Shown here: positions 8,178-17,362 of the stretch, piece after piece
How the letters are laid out: the number at the start of each line of letters is the position of its first letter
How positions within the stretch are numbered: position 1 is the first letter of the stretch
Assembly: GCF_014884385.1 (NCBI RefSeq)
Contig: NZ_WKFH01000003.1
Location: 2,884,001 to 2,948,000, forward strand
Length of the DNA: 64,000 nucleotides
Direction: 5' to 3'
Source: Phycobacter azelaicus
GTDB taxonomy: Bacteria > Pseudomonadota > Alphaproteobacteria > Rhodobacterales > Rhodobacteraceae
Program-made: the position numbers and the translations under genes
Notes under the pieces: model-generated
Told to the model about the DNA's origin: nothing
Database searches by the model: none
What the model saw: only the letters and a program-made list of their open reading frames with translations

Positions 8178-9314
8178 TCAGGACTCCTCTTCGTCGTCGG
8201 ACGTCAGCTCGATCTCGCCGTTATCCACCAGATCACGCATGGCGCTGACGATCAGGCCAAAGGCCGCCTCTCCATCGGAGCGTTTGACCTTGCCACGCTC
8301 GGCCACTTCTTCGCGGATGTTGTTGGCCATGCGGTTTGACATGTTCTCCAGCAGGAATTCGCTGGTCGCCACGTCTTCTTCGTCGGTGGCAAAAGCAATG
8401 GCGGTCACAAGGTCTGGCTGGGCCAAGACCCGCATCAGTTTTGGTACATCCAGTGGCTGCATGCGCTGCGCAATCAGACCGTAGGTGTAGATGGCCTTGC
8501 GCACATCGGTTGCGAACTCCTGGTCTTCTTCTTCGAGGGCATTCAGGACCTCGTCGCGCTTCGCGGCAGCGGCTTCTGTCAAAATCGCGCCAACGCGCTT
8601 GCCGGGTGACACATCGAACGCCAGATCCGGGCGTGCCTCGACCTGAGCAGCCAAGGAAAGACCAATGCGATCCACAGTTTCCGGTGTGACATTGCCGGTC
8701 TGACTGACGGCATATGCAATGCGCCGGGCCACCGGGCCGGGCAGGGCAGCCAGCATCTGTGCGGCTTTGGCTGTATCCAGTTTCGACAATAGTACCGCGG
8801 CGACCTCGGTGCTTTCGGCTTCGGCCAGCGAGGCGAGATCTTCGGGCGGCAGCTGTTTGAGCCGATCCCAGGGGTTTCCGAACTGGCGCACGCCGGCCTC
8901 TTTGCGCAGGCGGCTGGCCGTGAGGCGGCTGATCTTGCCGTCCATAGCCGTCAGAGCACCAGCCAATCCGTTGGGGAAGGTCAGGCCCACATTGTCAAGC
9001 ATTTCGGCAAATTCGCTGGCCACCGCGTAAAGGGTTTCGCGGTCGACGATCCGCATCTTGCCCATCTGCTGGGTCAGTTCCATCTGCAAATCGTCAGGAA
9101 GTTCCTCGATCGGGATGTCCGCCCCCTCATTGAGGAGCAGTCGCACTACGATCGCGGCCTTTGCCTTGCCGCTGAGCTTGACCGGAGCACCGCCCATGGA
9201 GCCGCCCATTGGGCTGTCCATTCCCATGCCGCCCATTGGAGCAGGTGCGGAGAAATCGCCCAAGCCATCCCCACCTGTCGCCATGGGGAGCGCCAACATC
9301 TGGTCGTCTTGCAT
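8178..9314 (-). CDS. FliG-like motor switch protein, orphan
   Basis: A 378-residue homologue of the flagellar rotor protein FliG. The N terminus (about 20-45) is a low-complexity Gly/Met/Pro stretch with MGGMGMDSPMGGSMGG, unusual for FliG. Armadillo-like middle and C-terminal helices are recognisable (SEFLLENMSNRMANNIREEV near 315 corresponds to the FliG C-domain). The EHPQT motif used for FliM binding is not evident; AESTEVAAVLLSKL occupies the matching place. No other flagellar gene is nearby. A GGGTCC ribosome site precedes the ATG. It may serve the motor or have a separate role. Confidence 0.75.
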   Translation of the reverse strand: MQDDQMLALPMATGGDGLGDFSAPAPMGGMGMDSPMGGSMGGAPVKLSGKAKAAIVVRLLLNEGADIPIEELPDDLQMELTQQMGKMRIVDRETLYAVASEFAEMLDNVGLTFPNGLAGALTAMDGKISRLTASRLRKEAGVRQFGNPWDRLKQLPPEDLASLAEAESTEVAAVLLSKLDTAKAAQMLAALPGPVARRIAYAVSQTGNVTPETVDRIGLSLAAQVEARPDLAFDVSPGKRVGAILTEAAAAKRDEVLNALEEEDQEFATDVRKAIYTYGLIAQRMQPLDVPKLMRVLAQPDLVTAIAFATDEEDVATSEFLLENMSNRMANNIREEVAERGKVKRSDGEAAFGLIVSAMRDLVDNGEIELTSDDEEES

Positions 9315-9391
9315 CTATAGGACCCTTGCCAAAAAGATTCTCTTTCTGTGGGCTTCACTCTAGATCGGCAGCGGTAAAGAAAGGCTGAAGC

Positions 9392-9925
9392 TCAGTAGCT
9401 TGATGTCTGGCCGGTCAGCAGCGCCTGGCGCAAGGCCTCTTCGGGCCATGTCCCGGTCCCGCCGCGTTTGCGGATTTCCTTCCATTCCGCCAGGGCGAGG
9501 CCGAGTTTCCCTTCCTCGACAAAGCCTTGCCCCATGTAGGAACGGGCTAAATGATTGTCGGGATCCTTGGCAATTGCACGCTGATAATACTGGTTTGCAA
9601 GGTCCAGCTGCCCCAGCTTGCGATGGGTGAAGCCCCAATAGGTCAGAACGCGCGGTGCTGTCTGATCGGGCATGGCGGCCAGCACCTCTTGGGCCTCGCG
9701 CAGGCGCCCTGCGTAGGCCAGTTCGCGCACTGCCCCATAAAGAGTATCGGCATCAAGCGAGGATCTTTTGGGGTCCACGCATTTGCCGGATTTCTGGTCC
9801 CAGACCTTGGTGCCTTTACACTCCTTGGTGGTTTGCGTGGGTTTGGGGGCTGACCAGTCATCTCCGCCTGCTGCAAAGGATGCGACAGGGAGCGTGAGCA
9901 AGGCGGCAAAGAGCGTTGTGCGCAT
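9392..9925 (-). CDS. TPR-repeat exported protein
   Basis: A 177-residue protein with a signal peptide (1-19, cut after VASFA). Residues 60-160 form tetratricopeptide-like repeats, the clearest being PRVLTYWGFTHRKLGQLDLA followed by ANQYYQRAIAKDPDNHLA. Between signal and repeats is a short region with two cysteines (KECKGTKVWDQKSGKCVDPK), a pattern seen in small envelope proteins. GAGGATCC upstream of the ATG serves as ribosome site. Probably a periplasmic scaffold; partner unknown. Confidence 0.8.
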   Translation of the reverse strand: MRTTLFAALLTLPVASFAAGGDDWSAPKPTQTTKECKGTKVWDQKSGKCVDPKRSSLDADTLYGAVRELAYAGRLREAQEVLAAMPDQTAPRVLTYWGFTHRKLGQLDLANQYYQRAIAKDPDNHLARSYMGQGFVEEGKLGLALAEWKEIRKRGGTGTWPEEALRQALLTGQTSSY

Positions 9926-10050
9926 AAAGGGATCCTCGGAAAGACACAGACTGCGGTCAGCCTACCCACAATTTCGATGGTCGTGGGACACGTTTTTTTG
10001 AACAGGCGTCCCTTCGCCGACGCCGGATCAGGCCGCAGACGCTTGAAAAG

Positions 10051-10079
10051 GAACGCCCCGCCGAATTGGCGGGGCGTTC
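10051..10079 (-). terminator. Terminator after purB
   Basis: A perfect 12-bp stem, GAACGCCCCGCC paired with GGCGGGGCGTTC around a 5-base loop, followed on the minus strand by CTTTTC. It lies 22 bases past the purB stop. Confidence 0.9.
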
Positions 10080-10101
10080 TGCCGGGAAAACTCGAGCGTT
10101 C

Positions 10102-11406
10102 TTATTCGCCAAAGACCCGCTTGAAGATCGTATCGACGTGTTTGGTGTGATAGCCCATGTCGAATTTTTCCTTGATGCCATCTTCGCCAAGGGCTGCAAC
10201 GACTTCCGCATCGGCGAGGAGCAGTTCCTGGAAGTCAAGGCGCTCTTCCCACACTTTCAGGGCGTTGCGCTGCACCATGGAATAAGCGTCCTCACGCGAC
10301 ACACCGGCTTGAGTCAGTGCCAGCAGAACCCGCTGAGACATCACGAGACCGGGGAACTTGTTCATATTTTCCAACATGTTCTCGGGGAAGATCAGCATCT
10401 TGTCGATGACGCCGGTCAGGCGGTTCAGGGCAAAGTCAAGCGTTACAGTGGCGTCGGGGCCGATGCCGCGCTCAACCGAGGAGTGCGAAATATCGCGCTC
10501 GTGCCACAGGGCCACATTCTCCATCGCCGGGATCACGGTCATGCGCACGAGGCGCGCAAGACCGGTGAGGTTCTCGGTCAGCACCGGGTTCTTCTTGTGC
10601 GGCATCGCGGACGATCCCTTTTGGCCCATCGAGAAGAATTCTGCGCCTTCCAGAACCTCGGTCCGCTGCATGTGGCGGATCTCGATGGCGACGTTTTCGA
10701 TGGAGGAGGCGATGACACCGAGCACGGCAAAGAACATCGCGTGGCGATCGCGCGGGATCACCTGGGTCGAAATCGGCTCGGGGGAGAGGCCCAGCTGTGC
10801 GCAGACGTGTTCCTCGACACGCGGGTCGATATTGGCGAAGGTGCCCACCGCGCCGGAAATGGCGCCAGTTGCGATCTCTTCGCGGGCGGCCTCCAGGCGT
10901 TTCTTGTTACGGTCCATTTCCGCGTAAAAGCGCGCAAAGGTCAGGCCCATGGTGGTGGGTTCGGCGTGAATGCCGTGGCTGCGGCCCACGCGTACGGTGT
11001 TCTTATGTTCCATGGCGCGCTTTTTCAGGGCGGCCAGCAGCGCGTCCATGTCGGCCAGCAGAATGTCTGCCGCGCGTACCAGTTGCACGTTAAGGCAGGT
11101 GTCCAGCACGTCCGAGGAGGTCATGCCCTGGTGCACGAAACGGGCTTCTTCGCTGCCCACATGTTCGGCCAGGTGGGTCAGGAAGGCGATGACGTCGTGC
11201 TTGGTGACAGCTTCGATCTCGTCGATGCGGGCGACGTCGAATTCCACGTCCTTGGCCTTCCAGACGGCCTCGGCGTTTTCGCGCGGGATCACGCCCAAGT
11301 CAGCCATGGCATCGCAGGCATGCGCCTCGATCTCGTACCAGATGCGGAACTTGGTCTCGGGCGACCAGATGGCGACCATGTCGGGGCGGGCGTAGCGGGG
11401 GATCAT
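10102..11406 (-). CDS. purB: Adenylosuccinate lyase PurB
   Basis: Acts twice in purine synthesis, releasing fumarate from SAICAR and from adenylosuccinate. The fumarase/aspartase superfamily signature is present as GSSAMPHKKNP (about residue 260), with TSSDVLDTC near 89 and the catalytic-histidine region SHGIHAEPTTMG near 138. The start at 11406 (MIPRYARPDMVAIW) is preferred to the longer frame to 11469 because this is where the family's N terminus begins. The product is 434 residues, normal for the short PurB class. Confidence 0.97.
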   Translation of the reverse strand: MIPRYARPDMVAIWSPETKFRIWYEIEAHACDAMADLGVIPRENAEAVWKAKDVEFDVARIDEIEAVTKHDVIAFLTHLAEHVGSEEARFVHQGMTSSDVLDTCLNVQLVRAADILLADMDALLAALKKRAMEHKNTVRVGRSHGIHAEPTTMGLTFARFYAEMDRNKKRLEAAREEIATGAISGAVGTFANIDPRVEEHVCAQLGLSPEPISTQVIPRDRHAMFFAVLGVIASSIENVAIEIRHMQRTEVLEGAEFFSMGQKGSSAMPHKKNPVLTENLTGLARLVRMTVIPAMENVALWHERDISHSSVERGIGPDATVTLDFALNRLTGVIDKMLIFPENMLENMNKFPGLVMSQRVLLALTQAGVSREDAYSMVQRNALKVWEERLDFQELLLADAEVVAALGEDGIKEKFDMGYHTKHVDTIFKRVFGE

Positions 11407-11548
11407 CGGCAGAAGGACCTTTCGCAATTGCGGGAACACTTGCGCCGGGTCATAGCCCCCTATGCCCAAAGGAACAAGGGACCACAGCGGGGGCGAGACC
11501 TATTGTCCGCACCTTGTTCGCTGTCGGCGTCCCCTGAGCTGGCCGGCC

Positions 11549-11806
11549 TCAGCCCTTGCGGATGCGATCAAAGACGTCCTTGTTCTGGCAATAGGCCGGA
11601 GCCGCATCCAGATGGTCATGCTCAGCCTGAAGACGGGTGCAGCCGCCCTGATCTTCGCAATGGCTGCATCGCATGATGGCGCGCATCAGTTTTGGGCCTT
11701 GGTGCTCGGGATCGCGGGCGATGATTTCGCCCATGTCGATGCCCAAGCGATCGGCCATGCCGTTCACCAGATCCGTGCTTTGCTCCAGATTCTTCACCAG
11801 TCCCAT
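11549..11806 (-). CDS. DUF6455 family protein
   Basis: An 85-residue protein starting MGLVKNLEQSTDLVNGMADR. Four cysteines cluster in CSHCEDQGGC and the later AYCQN, which looks metal- or redox-related and matches the DUF6455 pattern common in Rhodobacteraceae. The ATG at 11806 has a good ribosome site (TAGGAGAC, 8 bases upstream), so the longer frame to 11845 is rejected. It lies 142 bases upstream of purB on the same strand. Confidence 0.8.
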   Translation of the reverse strand: MGLVKNLEQSTDLVNGMADRLGIDMGEIIARDPEHQGPKLMRAIMRCSHCEDQGGCTRLQAEHDHLDAAPAYCQNKDVFDRIRKG

Positions 11807-11922
11807 CGTGCGTCTCCTATCGTGCCTGTTCGGGTGCGATTGCATTGCAGCCGATCATGACGAAGGCGCCGGTCCCGGCCTTGATATCGATCAATCGGGG
11901 CCGGATTTGCGACGGCTGCGTG

Positions 11923-13143
11923 TCAAAGCGGGGACTTGTCGATGGTGATCACCCGCGCGCCGCTTTCCAGGGTTCGGTGCACCGGACATTTGTCGGCAAT
12001 CTCCAGTAGCCGCGTCCTCTGCTCGGGGCTGAGCGGTCCGCTGAGGCAGATCTTGCGGGTGAACTGGTCGATCTTGGCGGGCCCCGATGGCGTTGCATCC
12101 TGCGCATGGACCTTGTCATGGCAGACATCCACAGCCACTGACTCCAGCGGCCAGCCCTTGCGCCGGGCATACATGCGCATCGTCATCGAGGTGCAGGCCC
12201 CCAGTCCTGCCGCCACGAACCCATAAGGGGACATACCGCGATTGGTGCCACCATAGGCGAGCGGCTCATCGGCAAGGGCATGGTGATGGGGCCCGGATTG
12301 GATGTCCTGCAAGAAACCGTTGGGGTCCGCCTCTGCGACCCGCACCACGCCTTCAGGGGCGCCCGGTGGCGGAGCTGGTGGCGTCATTTCTATGTAGCGG
12401 CGGGCCCAGGCAGCGATCACCTCGGCCGCGTATTCGGCATCCCGCGCGCGCGTGATCAGATGGTCGGCATCGTCGAGCGTGACAAAGCTTTTGGGGTGTT
12501 TGGCAGCGGCGAAAATCTCGGCGGCATTGTCGATGCCGACGGTTTCATCGCGGGGGGCATGCATCACAAGAAGCGCGGCATGCAGGTCCGTGATCGACGG
12601 GCCAAGGGCGCTTTTGCGGATGTCCTCGAGGAACTGCCGCTTGATGGTGAAGGGCCGACCGCCCAATGACACCTCGGCTGCGCCCTCAGCTTCGATCCGG
12701 GAGAGCTGCCCGCCAAAGTTATGGGCCACATGTTTTGGGTCAAAGGGCGCGCCGAGCGTGACCACCCCGCGCGCCGACGGTATCCCGGCTCGCGCACGCA
12801 AAACAGCCGCGCCGCCCAATGAATGCCCGATCAGCAGGGCGGGGGCCATGTCGCGGCTTGCCAGATATTGCGCGGCGGCAATCAGGTCAGCGACATTGGA
12901 GGAAAAGCTGGTGTTCTCAAACTCTCCCTCCGAATGGCCAAGGCCGGTGAAATCAAACCGCAGCACCGCAATGCCCATGGACGCAAGACGCCCGGCAATG
13001 CGCCGTGCTGCCGGGATATCCTTGGAACAGGTGAAACAATGGGCAAAAAGGGCGGTCGCCAGCACCGGCCCATCGGGCTGATCAAGACGCGCCGCAAGCG
13101 TGGTTCCGGCGTGACCGGGGAAACTGATACGTTCTGAGGGCAT
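11923..13143 (-). CDS. Bifunctional alpha/beta hydrolase-OsmC protein
   Basis: A fusion of 406 residues. Residues 1-250 are an alpha/beta hydrolase with nucleophile elbow LIGHSLGGAA (Ser near 106), an acid in MHAPRDETVG and the histidine in DDADHLI. Residues 270-406 are an OsmC/Ohr-like thiol peroxidase domain with the peroxidatic cysteine in GLGACTSMTMRMYARRK and the second in ADKCPVHRTL. OsmC domains reduce organic hydroperoxides. This fusion is known in proteobacteria; joint function is not established, though a hydrolase feeding a peroxide-detoxifying domain is reasonable. Confidence 0.92.
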   Translation of the reverse strand: MPSERISFPGHAGTTLAARLDQPDGPVLATALFAHCFTCSKDIPAARRIAGRLASMGIAVLRFDFTGLGHSEGEFENTSFSSNVADLIAAAQYLASRDMAPALLIGHSLGGAAVLRARAGIPSARGVVTLGAPFDPKHVAHNFGGQLSRIEAEGAAEVSLGGRPFTIKRQFLEDIRKSALGPSITDLHAALLVMHAPRDETVGIDNAAEIFAAAKHPKSFVTLDDADHLITRARDAEYAAEVIAAWARRYIEMTPPAPPPGAPEGVVRVAEADPNGFLQDIQSGPHHHALADEPLAYGGTNRGMSPYGFVAAGLGACTSMTMRMYARRKGWPLESVAVDVCHDKVHAQDATPSGPAKIDQFTRKICLSGPLSPEQRTRLLEIADKCPVHRTLESGARVITIDKSPL

Positions 13144-13245
13144 TGGAAATTGGCCTTTGGGTTGCTGTCACCTAAGGTGCGCCAGTGCGGGGGCGTCGGC
13201 AAGGTTTCGTCCCGGAATAACACGCGAAGGTGAAGGGGCGGGATC

Positions 13246-13788
13246 GTGGATCATATCGATGGCATTGGCACTTATGTACCGCAAGACGCACGTGACCATG
13301 ACATGTGGGCGCGGCTGTCCCGGTTCTGCATCAGCGAGCCGCAGGCCTTTGGCCGCAATCCCGAGACCAGCCATGTGACGGGCTCGGCCTTTGTGCTGTC
13401 ACCGGATCTTGGCTCAGTTCTACTGACCCATCATCACAAACTTGATCGCTGGCTGCAGTTGGGCGGGCACTGCGATGGAATTGCCGATGTTCCCTTTGTT
13501 GCCCTTAAAGAAGCCTATGAGGAAAGTGGTCTTTCGCGGATCGAACAGATGTCGGAGCGGGTGTTTGACGTGGACATTCACGAAATCCCGGCCAATGCCA
13601 AGGAAGGGGCTCATCTGCACTATGACGTGCGCTACCTTTTGCGCGCCGTCGCTGGCCAGATCGCGCTGAGCGATGAATCCAACGCACTGGAATGGGTGCC
13701 GCTGGAGCGCCTGCACGAAAGAACCGACGCGCCCGGCGTTCTGGTTCTGCGGGAGAAGCTGCCCGGGTTTCTGGCCAGCCTGCCTTAA
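13246..13788 (+). CDS. NUDIX hydrolase
   Basis: A 180-residue NUDIX-fold pyrophosphohydrolase. The box is degenerate but recognisable: LGGHCDG begins it and LKEAYEESGL ends it (about residues 70-95), keeping the metal-binding EAYEE glutamates. Substrate cannot be inferred. The start is a GTG at 13246 behind a GAAGGGGCGGG stretch. Its TAA stop overlaps the stop of the convergent dddP remnant, sharing bases 13786-13787. Confidence 0.88.
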   Translation: MDHIDGIGTYVPQDARDHDMWARLSRFCISEPQAFGRNPETSHVTGSAFVLSPDLGSVLLTHHHKLDRWLQLGGHCDGIADVPFVALKEAYEESGLSRIEQMSERVFDVDIHEIPANAKEGAHLHYDVRYLLRAVAGQIALSDESNALEWVPLERLHERTDAPGVLVLREKLPGFLASLP

Positions 13789-15133
13789 TGTCCCTGTTCG
13801 CCCATCAGCGCCGGATCAAACGGGTAGGTGGTTAGGTTTTCAAATCCGTCCTCGGTGATCAGCACCTGATCCTCCAGCTTGATCGAGAAATCGCCGCCCA
13901 CCTCTCCGACGCAGGCCTCGACGCATAGCACCATGCCCGGCTCCAGCGCATAGTCGAAGGCACCTTCAACGGCAGCGTCCGGGTATGCGACCAAGGGCCA
14001 TTCATCGCACAATCCCACACCGTGCATCAGGCAGCCGTACTTCTGTGCCTGAAACTTCTGGTCCAGAACATGTGCGTTGGCGGTGAGTTCGGGAATGGTT
14101 ACGCCCGGTTTCAACATTTCCATATTTGTCATGATGTGTTCGTGGGCATGGCGCATGGCATAGATCATGTCGGGACGGGGTTTTTCCTCGCCGATCCACC
14201 AGCTGCGTGAAATGTCGATGCAAATACCGTAAGCTCCGACAAGGTCTGTATCAAACGAGATGATCTCGTTCTTTTGAGTGATCCTCGGGCCGCATTCCTG
14301 AAACCACGGATTGCTGCGAGGGCCGGAGGCAAGAAGCCGCGTTTCGATCCATTCTCCGCCCCGACGGATATTTTCGGCGTGCAGAATTGCCCAGATATCG
14401 TCTTCGCAAGTCTTGCCAGCCCCACATTGGCACGGGCGAAATCTTCCATTGCACGTACAGAGGTTTCACAAGCGTGATTTGCGCAGCGCATGGCGCGGAT
14501 CTCGTGAGGTCCTTTTACGGCGCGGGCTTTTTCAGTGACTTCTTCTCCTTCCATCACCGAGAAACCCTGTGCTTCCAGGGCGCGCAGCCCGTGCAGCATT
14601 ATCTTGTCCACGGCCAGTCGCATGTTGCCGCCGCCATGTTCCTTGATCAACAGTCGTATTTCATTGGACAGGACGTCGGCGGCTCTGTCGATCTTGTCGC
14701 CGCGATCAAAATAGAAAAGATCCGCGCCTGATCGCTGCTCGCGCACTAAAGGGTTGAAATTCGACAGAAACGGCGCCTGCTTGTAGTCCCAGATCACCAT
14801 GTAGCCGTCCGCGCAGAGCAGAAGCGCGTGGAAGGGATTGTGACTGTTCCAGATTTGCATGTTGGTCGAGTCTGTCGCATATCGGATGTTGAGAGGGTCG
14901 AACATCAAAAGCCCGCCGTAGTCTCGGGCATTGAGCGCCTCGGTGAGGCGTTGCCAACGGTACAAGCGCATTGCGGTGAGATCCGGTAGCTCTAGACCTG
15001 CTTGTTCCCATTCAGAAAAAGCAAGCTGTGTCGGACCGATCTCGACCCGATTGTTGTCGTTGGGGCTGCCGTCTCCGAGAGTGGAGGCACGGGACGGATC
15101 GATTTTGCGTTGTTGGCGGTAAGGCTGGTTCAT
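13785..15133 (-). pseudogene. dddP: DMSP lyase dddP, frameshifted
   Basis: DddP is an M24-metallopeptidase-fold enzyme that cleaves dimethylsulfoniopropionate to dimethyl sulfide and acrylate. The N-terminal part (15133 down to about 14420) starts MNQPYRQQRKIDPSRASTLG, closely like known DddP. The rest continues in another frame, open from about 14425 to the stop: it reads DDIWAILHAENIRRGGEWIE, then the metal ligands in SFDTDL, the Asp of CIDISRSWW, the His of MHGVGLCDEW and Glu residues of VEACVG and KLEDQV. The frames differ by a net loss of one base between about 14400 and 14430. All catalytic residues lie beyond the shift, so the unshifted product would be inactive unless the lesion is a sequencing error. 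Confidence 0.9.
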
Positions 15134-15279
15134 GGTTTGCCTGACATTCTGAACACTTCTGTCCAGAATGTGGTCGATCTGAGGGTATTTCGCCTCCAAA
15201 TGCGACGGACCATGCTGTCGGATTCGGACATTGCGGGAAAGCGTGCATTTTATGATCAAAATTATGATAGCACAGGCGC

Positions 15280-16062
15280 ATGACAGAGATTCTCCAGAAT
15301 AAGATCCCGCACAATCCGCTGGAGCCGCAACGCCTGCCCGGAATTGCACCGCTGCCCGCGGCCGCTTGGTTGACGCCAGACGATGCCTTTTCGGCCCAGA
15401 TGACGGAGCGCGAGCGGCTTCTTTCGACAGCGCGAGACCAGGTGCTGATGCTGGATGAAAGCGGCCGTGCTGCGGCAGAAGAGTTGTTGGAAGCCGTGCT
15501 TGATCATCTTTGTGGCGGTGCGCGCAAGACGGTGACGCGGCCCGACGGTGTGGGGGTTACCGTTGATTGGGCAGATCCACTTGGCTCCCTTGGTCGCATT
15601 ACACAGCAGGATTTCTGCATCCTTGAGAAGCCTGAACACGCGCAGGAGCACATTCTAACCGGTGCGGTGCTGTGTTTCCCGGCCAGTTGGATGTTGGCGG
15701 AAAAGTTCATGCGACCGTTGACGGCCATCCACGTGCCGGTTGAGAGTTATGATGCCAATGTCGCGGCGCGGGTGCAGCGCCTTTTTGACGGGGTGCAGGT
15801 TGGCAGACCTCTGTGGCGTTTCAATGCGCTTTGGTATCATGATGCCGCCTTGCACCAGCCGCGCAGTGCAAGCGCGCCGCGCCCCAAGCCCGAATCCGGA
15901 GAAGCGGGTTTCTTACGCAGTGAAAAGCAGACGATCCTGCGTTTGCCGCGCACGCGGGCGGTGATCTTTGGTATTCACACCTTTGTCCTGCGGCGCGCTG
16001 ACGTTCTGCGCCAATGGGCAGTGCAGGCCGGGGTGGATCCCCAGCTTCACACTGCGGGATGA
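15280..16062 (+). CDS. Heme-dependent oxidative N-demethylase family protein (DUF3445)
   Basis: A 260-residue DUF3445 protein. The family's studied members are heme-containing oxygenases that demethylate small amines. Characteristic parts are the opening PGIAPLPAAAWL, the central QQDFCILEK and CFPASWMLAEKF, the HVPVESYD loop, the GRPLWRFNALWYHD stretch and the late LRLPRTRAVIFGIHTFV. The gene is divergent from dddP across a 146-base region, so the two may share control. Amine demethylation fits a marine methylated-compound lifestyle, but the substrate here is unknown. Confidence 0.88.
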   Translation: MTEILQNKIPHNPLEPQRLPGIAPLPAAAWLTPDDAFSAQMTERERLLSTARDQVLMLDESGRAAAEELLEAVLDHLCGGARKTVTRPDGVGVTVDWADPLGSLGRITQQDFCILEKPEHAQEHILTGAVLCFPASWMLAEKFMRPLTAIHVPVESYDANVAARVQRLFDGVQVGRPLWRFNALWYHDAALHQPRSASAPRPKPESGEAGFLRSEKQTILRLPRTRAVIFGIHTFVLRRADVLRQWAVQAGVDPQLHTAG

Positions 16063-16066
16063 TGCA

Positions 16067-17083
16067 TCAGTTTGGTGGCGTCAAGAACGCGCGCGCTGCG
16101 GCCTGTACCATTCCAGCGCCTTGTAGAAGGCTTACGAAAACGGCTGCCGTCATGAGCTGAACACGGGGTTTCAGGCGGCTAGCGCGCATCAGTTCTACGA
16201 GCAATAGCAGAACGGCAACCGGCGCGGACAGCATGGCGACCAGACCAGTGGCGGCCCAGGTCATGATATGCTGCCTGTCTCCGCTCTGTTGTGACAGGCG
16301 CAAGTCGCTGAGGTCGATCACCTGGTCAGGCATCTGTTCTGCCCTTGGGGCATGATAAGAGCATTTCTGCTCCAGATCGTCTGCCACGGCGTCCACGGAT
16401 GCAAAACACCCTCGCCCTGATGTACGTGCCTGGCGTTTGTGGTGGCTCTCTGCGGTGGAGGCAAAGAGTTTTGCCGATGTATGCGCCTGCCTTGACGCGT
16501 TGAACGGGGAGGGAAAACGTGGTTTTCTGATAGCCTGTTGGGGGACGGTCGGTCCTTTTGAGGCATGGGGTTCCTTGCGCGGAATTGCGGCTCTGGGCTG
16601 CGTCTGGTGTTTGGCCGCGGTATTGGCTTCCTGTAGCGCCAACGATCGGGGAGCGGCGCTCTGAAAGACGTTCAGAAAGTCAGCCTTGCTCATGCCCTTC
16701 GGGGCGTCTTGCCAGAACACCACCACAGGTGACAGCGTCTCGGTCAGCCGCCGCAGCAGCACTGCTAGCAAAAGCTCGGTGATCTCACTGTCGCTGGCAC
16801 CCGGGTAAAGGCGCTCAATCGAGACATCAAGGAAGATCGCGGGCGCCGAGACATCTGCGGGGATCTGCATGCCCATCCGCAGGGGCAGGCGTCGCAGTCG
16901 CAGGACAACCCTGTACTGATCGCTCTCCAGTTCGATGCGACTGGCTGCGCGCGTATTGATCTGCGACGGCGCGTGGCCGTAGTCGTCCAGCATGTCAACT
17001 GCCTGCACCAACCCCTGATTAAGCAGCGTTTCGCTGCGGGATTGAAACCCAAGCCGACCTTTGAACTGTTCTGCCTCTTGCAT
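16067..17083 (-). CDS. Unknown protein with C-terminal membrane segments
   Basis: A 338-residue protein not recognised as any family. Residues 1-140 look like a folded domain (EQFKGRLGFQSRSETLLNQG; several beta-rich stretches such as RIELESDQYRVVLRLRRLPL). Residues 150-250 are basic, low in hydrophobics and probably disordered. Two hydrophobic segments follow at about 275-297 (TGLVAMLSAPVAVLLLLVEL) and 308-330. A strong AAGGAGG ribosome site precedes the ATG. The stop lies 4 bases from the convergent DUF3445 gene. The topology suggests a soluble regulator tethered to the membrane by its C terminus. Confidence 0.7.
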   Translation of the reverse strand: MQEAEQFKGRLGFQSRSETLLNQGLVQAVDMLDDYGHAPSQINTRAASRIELESDQYRVVLRLRRLPLRMGMQIPADVSAPAIFLDVSIERLYPGASDSEITELLLAVLLRRLTETLSPVVVFWQDAPKGMSKADFLNVFQSAAPRSLALQEANTAAKHQTQPRAAIPRKEPHASKGPTVPQQAIRKPRFPSPFNASRQAHTSAKLFASTAESHHKRQARTSGRGCFASVDAVADDLEQKCSYHAPRAEQMPDQVIDLSDLRLSQQSGDRQHIMTWAATGLVAMLSAPVAVLLLLVELMRASRLKPRVQLMTAAVFVSLLQGAGMVQAAARAFLTPPN

Positions 17084-17362
17084 TCTCGAGCCTCCTTGAT
17101 TGGGGGTGCCTTGTGTCGAGATTACTGACCGAAATGGCGCAAAGTGAGGCAGAGAAGGAGAATTGTTTCGTGTTCTTCTCCAATTGAGAGCTGAAAGTCT
17201 GTGGGGATTTTATTTAAATGATATCAATATGCTAACCCAAGCCCTGTTGAGGGTTTGTGAAGGAATGGGGCCGAAAGGGGGCGGGGATCAGCCATCTTGA
17301 TGCCATATGAATTACAGTGACAAACTGGTGACAAACTCATGCGTCGATTGTTTCGCCGGGCA

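Noticed and set aside
10066..11676. 536-codon plus-strand frame across purB
   Set aside because: Antisense shadow of purB, starts within the purB terminator.
14400..14430. Programmed frameshift in dddP
   Set aside because: The family is encoded in one frame elsewhere, and no slippery run or pseudoknot-like structure is visible.
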